A stretch of 64,000 nt of DNA from Cytospora piceicola (taxonomy: Eukaryota > Ascomycota > Sordariomycetes > Diaporthales > Cytosporaceae): positions 372,001-436,000 of the forward strand of contig JALQBC010000030.1 in NCBI GenBank assembly GCA_023375675.1, written 5' to 3'. Positions 1 through 9,537 of this stretch are shown one piece after another. The notes beneath the pieces are model-generated. The model ran no database searches and had not been told where the DNA came from. It saw nothing but the letters and a program-made list of their open reading frames with translations. Numbering within the stretch: position 1 is the first letter of the stretch; the number at the start of each line of letters is the position of its first letter. The translations under genes and the position numbers were made by a program.

Positions 1-210
1 TTTAAAGGCAATATATATAACTTAAGTAGGTAGTAACAATTAAAGGGCTTAAAACTTAGGCTTAAAGCCGTTATTACGATTTCCTTTAATTTAAAACTGT
101 TACTTAACGCCTTTCTATTAATAGCTTTTAGCTTTTTATCGACTACTTAAAGCTATTTTAATATTATCCCTTTTACTTTTATTAGTATTATTATTAGCTA
201 AGTTATTTTA

Positions 211-470
211 TAGCCTTCCGATATTCTAAGGTATAAAAGAAAGCGGTTTAAAACTTTTAAAAGCTTACTATAGCCTTTTAATATTCTAAGGTATAAAAGA
301 AACCGGTTTAAGGTTTTAAAGTTATTTCTATAAGCTACTAATATTATTAAAGTATAAAAAAGAACGGTTTAAGACTTTTAAAAGTTTACTATAGCTTTCC
401 GATATTTTAAGGTATAAAAGAGACCGGTTTAAGATTTCGGAGTTATTTTTAAAGGCTACCGATATACTTT
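211..470. repeat. Four imperfect ~64-bp direct repeats
   Basis: Four consecutive diverged copies share the core GGTATAAAAGA followed by an CGGTTTAAG-like segment. Copies 1 and 3 share one tail (ACTTTTAAAAG) and copies 2 and 4 share another (TTATTT near the end), so the array may have grown as a doublet of about 128 bp. It lies inside the RIP-like block. Confidence 0.7.
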
Positions 471-587
471 AAGATTATTTAAAGCTATATTAATAGCCTT
501 AAACAGCCGTTAAGTAAGTAACTTAAGTATATAGATTTAAAAGCTTACCTTTTTTATATTAACTTTCTTAGAATTTTTAGATCTTTA

Positions 588-966
588 TAAACCTTTTCTA
601 CTAGACCTTATTTACTAGACTTTAATTCTTAAACCTTATCTACTAAACCTTTTCTGCTAGACCTTATCTACTAGACTTTATCTTTTAAACCTTATCTATT
701 AGACCTTAATTTTTAAACCTTAATTCTTAAACTTTATTTATTAAATTATATTTTTATAAACCTTATCTACTAGACTTTATCTTTTAGACTTTAATTCTTA
801 AACCTTATTTATTAGACTTTAATTCTTAAACTTTATCTATTAGACTTTATTTATTAGACTTTAATTCTTAAACTTTAATTCTTAAACCTTATCTGTTAGA
901 CTTTAATTTTTAAACTTTATCTACTAAACCTTATCTTTTAGACCTTATCTCTTATACTTTAATTCC
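588..966. repeat. 14-bp tandem array, about 27 units
   Basis: A regular 14-bp period runs through this stretch. Each unit begins TAGACCTT, TAGACTTT, TAAACCTT or TAAACTTT and ends with six variable bases such as ATCTAC, AATTCT or ATTTAT. The differences between units are mostly C/T and G/A, as expected of transition-type mutation. The unit length is not a multiple of three, so it is unlikely to derive from a protein repeat. Confidence 0.85.
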
Positions 967-3900
967 TAGTTACATTTATAGGATAGCAGAAACCGGATAT
1001 TATAAGTAAGGTAAGCTTAAAACCGTATACTATTTCTTATCTTATTACTAATATAGATAATTCGAAAAATAAGATATTATTTTCGAAAGTTGCTTTTACT
1101 ACTACCTCGAAAGCTATAAAAGGCTAATAAACTATTAATAATCCTTATATTTATAATAAAGTAATATTAGTAGTAAGTTTAAACTTTTTAAATATTCTAG
1201 TTTTTACCTTTATATTAATTAAATCTAAAGAAAGTCGATGTATAAAAGTAAGCCGTTACTATTATTACTATTACTGTCGTTACTATTATTGTTATCGTTA
1301 AGTAGTCTTTTTATATTTAAAAAGATAACGAGTTAGCTAATAGCCTTTTATAGTCTTAATAGTAAACGGAAATATATATATTTAAAAACCTGCTATAAGT
1401 AATATATATACGTTACCTTAATAACGTCTTCCGGTTTATAAACCGACGGGCTTAGCTTAGTAACGATAAATTAAATAGGTTAGTTTAACTTATTTAGTAA
1501 AAATATAATACTAAATACTTACTTTTTAAGATAATTTTATTACTAGTAGGCGAACTAAAAGATATTATCGCCCGGTTTAGCTAAAAAACTAAAAATAATA
1601 TTAAGTCGGCTTCTGTCTATACTACGATTATAAACCTATTATTTATCGGCTTATACTAAACTTTAATCGTTATATATAAAGGTAAGCTTTTATACTTCGA
1701 TACGTCGGCTTTATAATATATATTTACTTTCTATACTTAAAAACTCTTTATACTTATCTTAACTTTAGCCGGTATCGATACTTATTTCTTACCTATTATA
1801 ATCGTCGACGTACTTTAGTAATTAAATAAGTAAGAGTATAAACTTCTTATTACCGAGATATAACGTAAGATTATTTATAAAAGTAACCCGACAGCGGTTA
1901 TAAGTTAAGACGAAAGTATTAAAAAGGTTATTAAGCTATAAAAGGCCGCGATTATTTAAAAGCTTAACGATATTAAAGATAAAGACAGGCCCGAAGGATC
2001 GTTTAAGCTTTACGTTATTAAAAATAAGTATATAATTATCGCTAAAGTAGTTTTTAACTAAAAGGCTAACGATTAAGTGTTTTTAGTCGGTTTTAAAGAT
2101 ATTCTTACTTTAAGATTAAAGGATTATATATTTTAAAAAAGTATTCGAAATAATAAACTTATACTTAGCCTTTCTTTAAAAGAATATAATAAACGCCTTA
2201 AAGATATTATAAACAGCTTTTAGTATAACTTTTATTTAATTTTATTAGTTAAAATTATATTAGTAAAGGCCGACGATTTCTTAAACTTATAAACTTTTAA
2301 CTTTTTAACTAGTTAAAATACCTTTTTTCTAGCTTTATTATTTACATTATCTTTAAAGGCTTTTATACTGTTTACTTATTATTAAAAAGCTTTATACTAT
2401 TATATAAAGGCTAATATAGTAGTTATAATAAGCTTTTTAAACTAAATAAAAAGCTAGACTTAGTTTCTCTTCGACTTTATAATCGGCGTATATTAGTAAA
2501 AAGTTTTATAAGATTTCGAAACTTTTTAAGCTTAACGTCTTCCTGTTTTTTAATAGCTTACCGTAGCTATAAAGAACTTAATAGTAGCTCGACGTTTACT
2601 AAAGTTTTTCGAGATATATTAGGCTCGGTATAAGTAATAGGCTAAGTAGACGAACGAAGACTTTAAAATAGTACTTTAAACCGTATCGATAAAGAAAAAA
2701 ACACGAATTATAAAAAGAAAGCTTATAAAGGCTAAATATCTACTTTTTATTTAATATTAAATAAATAGATCTTTTAATAAAGTATCGGTTTAAAAGGCGT
2801 TTCGAATTTAATAAAGCTACTTAGCTATTTTTAAAAGCTATAGCTTTAGCGAAGTAGAGTTCGAAACTTATATACTTCTTAACGGTATATATATCTGTTT
2901 ATTTTATATCTTTTACTATAGCTAGTTACGTTTTTTTAGCTATATAATCGGTATTCTGTATACTATATTAATATCTTTACTTTTCTATACGTATTATAAT
3001 AAAGCTATAATACGCTTCGACTTTTATAAGCCTAAACTAAGTATTTATTAAGAGCGATTCCTTTTTTAAATTATTTATAACGTTTTATAATAAATCGTTT
3101 AAGCCGTTTAAAAGGTTAGTAACCGGCGGTTAAATAAAAACTGCTATTCGCTAGACTTTATATTTAAGGTTTAATAGTTAATTATAAACTATTAAAGCTT
3201 TTTAATTATACTATTCGAGTATAGCCTTTTCCGTTATATATTTACTATATAAAAACCTCCGAACTCGGTAATATTTTTAAGGTATTAAAATCTTTTATTA
3301 CTAGTAGTTAAACTTATTAAATACCCGGACTTATTCGATCCGGTCGAAAGCTTTTAAAATAAGTTTTATAACGTTACTTAAAATAGTAATATTATAAATA
3401 AGGTTATAAGCTTTTACGATCTTTCGTTTTAACTAGCTTAGTTTACTTATTTCTTATAGATCTTAATAAGTAATCTGTTTTAGTAGCTCGACTTTAAACT
3501 TAAAAGAAAGCGATAAGCTTTAAAAGAATATTTTAAAATAAAAACCTTTAACTTTTCGTTTCTTAATTTTAACCTACCGGACCTTTTATATACTTAACTT
3601 ATAAATAGTTAAAACTAGCTACTTTTTTTCTAATACCTTAATTATAATACCGATAACTTTAACGCCGGCTAACTTTAATATTATTTTAACCGTTTTTATA
3701 GTAAGTAAAAGTATAAGTATAATAATTATTAAAGGTTATTTTTAAACTAAAAAGTTTTAAAAGCTTATTAAGATATTAACTTTTATTTCGATATAAAAAA
3801 GGTATTCGATTAAGTATATAAGTTTTTTTAGAAATACCTTTATTACGACTATATCGACTATACCGAGAAGCGAAAAAGATTCGGTATAAAAAATAACTTC

Positions 3901-4908
3901 GATCGATACCGTTAAAGTTATATATCTTTAAAAGAACGATTATTTCCGATAATAGTTTATAAATATAGCTTTTTTTAAGCGGATAAAATAAGTAATTTCG
4001 ATAAGTATTAATCTACTTAATTCTATTAACGATATATAAACGATTACGGTAAGTTTAATTAAAGGCTATTAAAAACGTTTTAATACTCGATCTGTTATAT
4101 CGAGACTAATAGAAAAAGTAAGTAATAGAAATATAAAAACTTAAAAACCTATAAAAAGGTTATCTTTTACTTTAACCTTTATTTTAAAAGTAAAATAAAT
4201 ATTATCGATAAGGCTACTATTTAAATATAAAAGGCCGTTTAAAAGCCTTTTTTATTATAGGTATTTTAAGATTTATAAAATAAATATAAGGCTATATAAA
4301 ATCGCGGTTTATAAAAGAAAGGCTAAAGTAATAAGTAAAAAGAAAAAACTTTTATATATTAGGCTTATAAATAAGGCTTTAAAAAAGTAAGTTATTATAA
4401 TAAATATTTTAAATTACTAAAATACGAATTCCGAAACTCGATTTTTATCTTATTATTACGAAAGTATTGTTATTAGCTTTATAACTTTAAGACTAATATC
4501 TTTTACCGGTCGAAGAAGTATACTATAAAGTATTATTTAGTATTTAAAATCGAGCTATTAAACTTTATAAAGAAAATTAAAAACCTTTTTAAAAAGCTTT
4601 AAAATATCTTTTCGAGTAACGACGGTATTTTTACCGATTTAAAGGAATATATATATCTTAAATACTTCGGTAGTTTTTAATAGCTAAAAAACTTTCGAAA
4701 ACATCGTTTAATAAGCAGCTACTATATAAACCGAAATACTTTTAAGCTAATCGATAATAACTTTTCGATCGCTTATATTAAAGTATAAATATATTTTAAA
4801 AGAGAAAGTTAACCTTTTACCGGAAACGACAGTTAAACTTTATAGCTATTACCTTAAGGTAAAGCTTTTAAGAAAGGTAAAGCGGTTATCGTTATAAGGG
4901 GTATAGTA

Positions 4909-5005
4909 GCTACTAAAGGTATTACTATTAAAGGTATTTTTATTAAAGGTGTTATTACTAAAAGTATTATTACTAAAGGTATCTTTATTAAAGGTATTAC
5001 TAAGA
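4909..5005. repeat. 15-bp tandem repeat
   Basis: Five to six units of a 15-bp sequence with core TAAAGGTATT occur in tandem. Because the period is a multiple of three, the stretch stays open on the minus strand and produces a spurious 73-codon frame of Ile/Leu/Pro-rich five-residue repeats. I do not regard that frame as a gene. Confidence 0.8.
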
Positions 5006-5513
5006 GTGTCGTTATTAGATAATAGCCGGTTTCGAGTATTATAAAGCTAACCTTAAAACGTCGGATTTCTAACAACGACTAATATACTTTAAAACGATTT
5101 TTAAAACGTTAGTTTCTAAATATAAAATTAAATACCGAAATCGAAACTACTATACGTCGGCGTTTAGTACGGCTAGCCGCCTTTTAGCCGTCGAGTAATA
5201 GTATATCGCCGCTAGTATAAAAAGTAGCGTTAAACGATATTATAAACGAAAGTAACGACAGCTTTAAAAGTAACAACGATTCTAATAATAACGAAGGTAA
5301 TAATAAAGATTAAGATATTAAATAAAGATATATATTTAGTCGTTTTCTATTATTTATAATACTATATATTATATCTCTTTTACTTTTAAGTATTAAAGTT
5401 TAATATTAAAAGGCGTTAACTTTAAGTAAGTTTCGCGGTTAGTATTAAAAGATACGAACTTATAGTTACTAACTATAAGTTTATACCTTTTAATACTAAT
5501 TATAAACTAATTT

Positions 5514-5800
5514 CGAGCCTTTTAACTCCTTTTTAAGTATCTTAGCTGCTTTCGAGTTAATACCTTTTAATACTAGTTTTAAGCCTTTTAACTACTCCTT
5601 AAGTATTCTAGCTACCTTCGAATTAACACTTTTTAATACTAATATCGAGCCTTCTAACTACTCTTTAAGTATTTTAGCTACCTTCGAGTTAATACCTTTT
5701 AGTACTAGTTTCGAGCCTTTTAACTACTCTTTAAATATCCTAGCTACCTTTAAGTTAATACCTTTTAATACTAACTATAAACTAGTTTCGAGCCTTTTAA
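5514..5800. repeat. 66-bp tandem repeat, about five copies
   Basis: The word GAGCCT or AAGCCT recurs at an exact 66-bp spacing (ending near 5520, 5586, 5652 and 5718), and a fifth copy follows after a spacing of 77 bp. Each unit also contains TTAAGTAT, AGCTACCTT and GTTAATACCTTTTA. A less regular copy precedes the array from about 5440. Confidence 0.85.
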
Positions 5801-5867
5801 CTATACCTTATACATTCTAACTAACCTTAAGCGACTAAGTTACTTATTACTAACTAAAATACCTAAA

Positions 5868-6350
5868 GTAAGTTAGTATATTTAAAGCGAGTTAGTATAT
5901 TTAAGGCAAGTTAATATACTTAAAGCGAGTTAGTATACTTAAGGCGAGTTATAATACTTAAAGCGAGTTAGGGTGCTTAAAGTAAGTTAAGGTACTTAAA
6001 GTAAGTTAGTACGTTTAAGGTAGAGTTAAGATACTTAAGGTAAGTTAGGATACTTAAAGCGAGTTAGTATACTTAAAGCAGGTTAGTATACTTAAGGCGA
6101 ATTAGTATACTTAAAGTAGGTTAAAATACTTAAGGCAAGTTAAAATACTTAAGGCAAGTTAGGATACTTAAGGCGAGTTAATATGCTTAAGGTAAAGTTA
6201 GAATACTTAAGGCAAGTTAAGATACTTAAAACGAGTTACGATACTTAAAGTAGTTAGTATACTTAAAGCGAGTTAAGGTGTTTAAAGTAGTTAGTATATT
6301 TAAAGCGAGTTAAGGTATTTAAGGTAACTTAAGATATTTAAAGTAAGTTT
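5868..6350. repeat. 19-bp tandem array, about 25 units
   Basis: Units of about 19 bp with consensus TACTTAAAGCGAGTTAGTA run without interruption, with slight indels. The variable sites are again mostly G/A and C/T changes (GCGAG, GTAAG, GCAAG). The array directly follows the 66-bp repeats. Confidence 0.85.
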
Positions 6351-6738
6351 TTAAGTAGTTAGTATTTAAAGTATAAAAAAGGCTACTAAAAGTATATAAT
6401 TATATAATATAACGTAAATAAGTTCTTTTATTTAAAGGGCTCGGAAGCTATACCGTGCTTATCTCGAGCTACTATACTTATTTCGAGCTACTATACTTAT
6501 TTCTAGTAAAGTAAAGTATATACTCGTATACTTAATATACCGAGTATACTAACGCTTACGCCGGCCTCGCTGCCTTTAAGGCCGGAGCTCCTCTTAAAAA
6601 CTTAATTACTTTATATAACGTATAATTAAATTACTTCTTATTATTAGTATGTTTTCGCTTTCTATTATTTTAATATAAGTATATACTTAAGTACCTTTAA
6701 ACGCGTTTCTAAAGTTAAGCTTAAAAAATATCCTTATT

Positions 6739-6783
6739 ACTACTATTACTACTATTACTACTATTATAACTACTACTACTACT

Positions 6784-6844
<61 letters not shown>
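6739..6844. repeat. Trinucleotide microsatellite (ACT/ATT)n then (AAT)n
   Basis: An imperfect TAC/TAT trinucleotide run passes into a nearly perfect AAT run of about 19 units between roughly 6786 and 6843. It is probably polymorphic. Confidence 0.9.
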
Positions 6845-7239
6845 GTTTGTATTACGCTTTCTGTCTATAGCTCGATTAAAGTAATTATAAAACTAACTAC
6901 TATATATAAATAAGATAGCCCTTACCTCCCCTGCTAAGTTATTCGCGGCCGCCCGGGCTATAAAGGCCGGTATATACGCTTTTTAGCTCGATTATAACCT
7001 TTATACTAATAACTTAATAGATAAGAAGAAAAGCTACGCTAACGGTATTAAGAGTATATATATATTAACTTACTTTATTTTAGTTACTACTATTCGAAAG
7101 CTATTGCTAACTTTTACGATTAGAAAACGCGGCTTTTAAGCTTACTTATAAAAGTAAGATTAGCGGCTTAAGCCCTCTTTCGTATAAGTTACGCCTTTTA
7201 TTATTTATTATTTATATAAATCACTTTTTACGTTCCCTA

Positions 7240-7450
7240 CTTACTCGAGCATTATTACTACCCTTTATATTTTTTGCTTATCTCGAGTATTATTACTGTT
7301 CTTTACATTCCTTACTTATCTCGAGCATTATCACTACCTTTTATATTCCCTGTTTATCTCGAGCATTATCACTACCCTCTGCATTCCTTACTCATTTCAA
7401 GCATTATCACTACGCTTTACATTCCTGCTTATCTCGAATATTATTGCTTA
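7240..7450. repeat. 37-38-bp tandem repeat, about six copies
   Basis: Copies share the words CTCGAG, CATTATCACTACC and TTATATTCC at a 37-38-bp spacing (CTCGAG near 7244, 7282, 7320 and 7358). This array keeps more CpA than its surroundings. A 61-codon open frame across it is only a product of the repeat. Confidence 0.8.
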
Positions 7451-8154
7451 TATTACTAACTAATGTATAGCTGCCTGTATACGCGGCTGTTTAGCCGAGC
7501 CCTCCCCCTCCCCTTCCCCTTCCGACGATAACGATAACGACGAAGATAACGATAATAACCCCGGCTTGCTTATAGCCGCCGCCGCTCGCTGTTAGTTCGC
7601 TTATCTCTAGAAAGCTAAAGGTAAGGCTAGTAGTAAGGCTAAAGAAAACCCTTTCGAGTCCGAAGTGTTTAAAAGCAGCCTATACGTCGACTTATATATT
7701 AGTTATATAAAGTCGGTTTTAGCTAGTCGAAGTATAAGATAGTACTTCGATATTTTCGAAGGTAGTTTTTTAAATATAAAAGTACGTTACGTTTACTATA
7801 CTTAAGGCGGCTATACTTATACCGCTATTACCGGCCCGGTAAAGCCGGCTTATTATATTTTTATAAACGTTTTAGCCGGTAGAGTTAAAGCTTAGTAGGT
7901 TAAAGTGTTTCGTAGTTTTATCTATAAAGTTTTCGAAAATCTTATATTAAAGTTTACTTTTAGCAGGGTAAACGCTTCGGTAAGTAAAGGTCGTACTTAG
8001 CTACGTATAGTTAAGTATATTTTTATAAACTTATTCTTAGATTTAGTTTAATAAAACGCTTTTATATAGAGTTTTAGTTTAGTTTAAGTGTTTAGTTTTA
8101 CGTTAACGTATACGCTTTATAAGGCTTTTTATTTATTTATTTATAGTTTACGCC

Positions 8155-8212
8155 GGCGTATACGCCTTTCGAGGTAAAATTATAAATTAAATATTATACC
8201 GGCGTATACGCC
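8155..8212. repeat. Two copies of palindrome GGCGTATACGCC
   Basis: The perfect 12-bp palindrome GGCGTATACGCC occurs at 8155-8166 and again at 8201-8212. A related word AACGTATACGCT lies just upstream near 8105. They stand out as GC-rich words in AT-rich DNA. Their function is unknown. Confidence 0.85.
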
Positions 8213-8469
8213 TTTTTTAAATATTTAATATCTCCTGCTCTTTTTCTGTATATATAATATTTAATATTAAGGTAGTTAGTACTAAATAGTATTAACTCGA
8301 GGTTAGTTAAAATACTTAAAATTACCTAGGTTCTTAAGTAACTACTTTAATACTTTAGACGGTAATAGAATACGATATAGGCGATATAAGAATCGTAGCT
8401 AAAAGGTTAGTTATAAAGGGCTTAATAAGCGTAAAAGTAAGGTTATTATATAGGTAGTTATATATTTTA

Positions 8470-9030
8470 TAGCGGACCGACTATAAAAGGTATTATAGCT
8501 ATACGTTATATATTTTAAAGCAGACCGACCGTAAAAGGTATTATAGCTATACGTTATATATTCTGAGGTAGACTGACTATAAAAGGTATTATAGCTTAGT
8601 ATCGCCTTTTTTACCCGGCGTAGCTTAAGCCGACTATAAGAGGTATTATAGCTATACGTTACGTATTTTATAGCAGACCGAGTATAGAAGGTATTATAGC
8701 TATTATAAATCTTCCAGGGCGGACCGACTATAAGAGGTATTATAGCTATATATTACGTGTTTTATAATAAACCGACTATAAAAAGTATCGTAGCTATCGT
8801 AGATCTTTTATAGCAGACCGACTGTAAAAGGCATCGTAGCTATATATTATATGTTCTATAACAGACCGACTATAAAGGTATCGTAGTTATTATAGATCTT
8901 CCGTAACGGACCGACTATAAAAGGTATTATAGCTTCTTATATCGTCTTTCTTACTCGGTATAACTTAAGCCGACTATAAAAGACCGGCCGTAAAAGGTAT
9001 CGTATATAGATTTTCCGAGGCGGACCGACT
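8470..9030. repeat. ~48-bp tandem repeat array
   Basis: Repeated units contain GACCGACTATAAAAGGTATT and TATAGCTAT, with GACCGAC words 48 bp apart at the start of the array (8475, 8523 and about 8571). Later units vary in length. Copies differ mostly by transitions. Confidence 0.8.
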
Positions 9031-9079
9031 GTAAAATATACTAGAAATACTACTTATACGGCTACGGTTAGATAAATAG

Positions 9080-9375
9080 AAGACTATTAGCTAAGGCTCG
9101 AGGGCGATATAGAGATAAAGTAGTAGCTACGATTAGATTCGAAGGCGATATAAAGAGAGAGATAACTACGATCAGACTCGAAGGTCGAGGGTCGAAGGCG
9201 ATATAGAGACAGATAGCTACGATTAGACTCGAAGGTCGAGGGTCGAGGGCGATATAGAAACAGAGATAGCTACGATTAGATTCGAAGGCGACGGTCGAAG
9301 ACGACAGAGATAGCTACGATTAGATTCGAAGGTCGAAGGCGATAAAGATAGTTACGATTAGACTCGAAGGTCGGG
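9080..9375. repeat. GATAGCTACGATTAGA-containing tandem repeats
   Basis: About six units carry GCTACGATTAGA or GCTACGATCAGA, then CTCGAAGGTCGAGG, then GCGATATAGAGA. The inner word GGTCGAGGGTCGA is itself duplicated in some units, so unit length varies. Confidence 0.75.
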
Positions 9376-9410
9376 GGCTAGACTCGTAAAACTTACGATA
9401 TATATACTAG

Positions 9411-9537
9411 ACTCGAAAATATACTTTAAAAACTGTCTTAAACTCGAAGATATACTCTAAAAACATATATTATACTCGAAAATGCACTCTAAAAACATAT
9501 ATTAGACTCGAGATACACTCCAGAAACAGTGTCTTAG
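9411..9537. repeat. 32-bp tandem repeat at the edge of the RIP block
   Basis: Four units begin ACTCGAA or ACTCGAG at 9411, 9442, 9474 and 9506, a 31-32-bp spacing. The leftmost unit lacks CpA. The later units contain CACTC, AACAT and CAGAAACAG. This array marks the transition from mutated to ordinary DNA. Confidence 0.8.

Larger units (their letters stand above)
1..9480. repeat. AT-rich, RIP-like mutated repeat block
   Basis: This block is very AT-rich and full of TpA. CpA and TpG are strongly depleted, while remaining cytosines sit mostly in CG, CC or CT context. That is the dinucleotide signature expected of repeat-induced point mutation (RIP), a premeiotic C-to-T process known from Pezizomycotina. 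No open frame longer than about 75 codons is seen, and those present fall in tandem repeats. Short GC islands survive near 6545-6600, 6905-6975 and 7495-7610. One short stretch near 3778-3815 reads like a reverse-transcriptase motif, so decayed retroelements are likely, but I cannot name a family. The change to normal composition is abrupt at about 9.48 kb. The left end of the block lies outside the window. Confidence 0.85.

Noticed and set aside
1..9480. CRISPR-like arrays in the repeat block
   Set aside because: The repeats are head-to-tail without unique spacers of constant length, and the DNA is eukaryotic.
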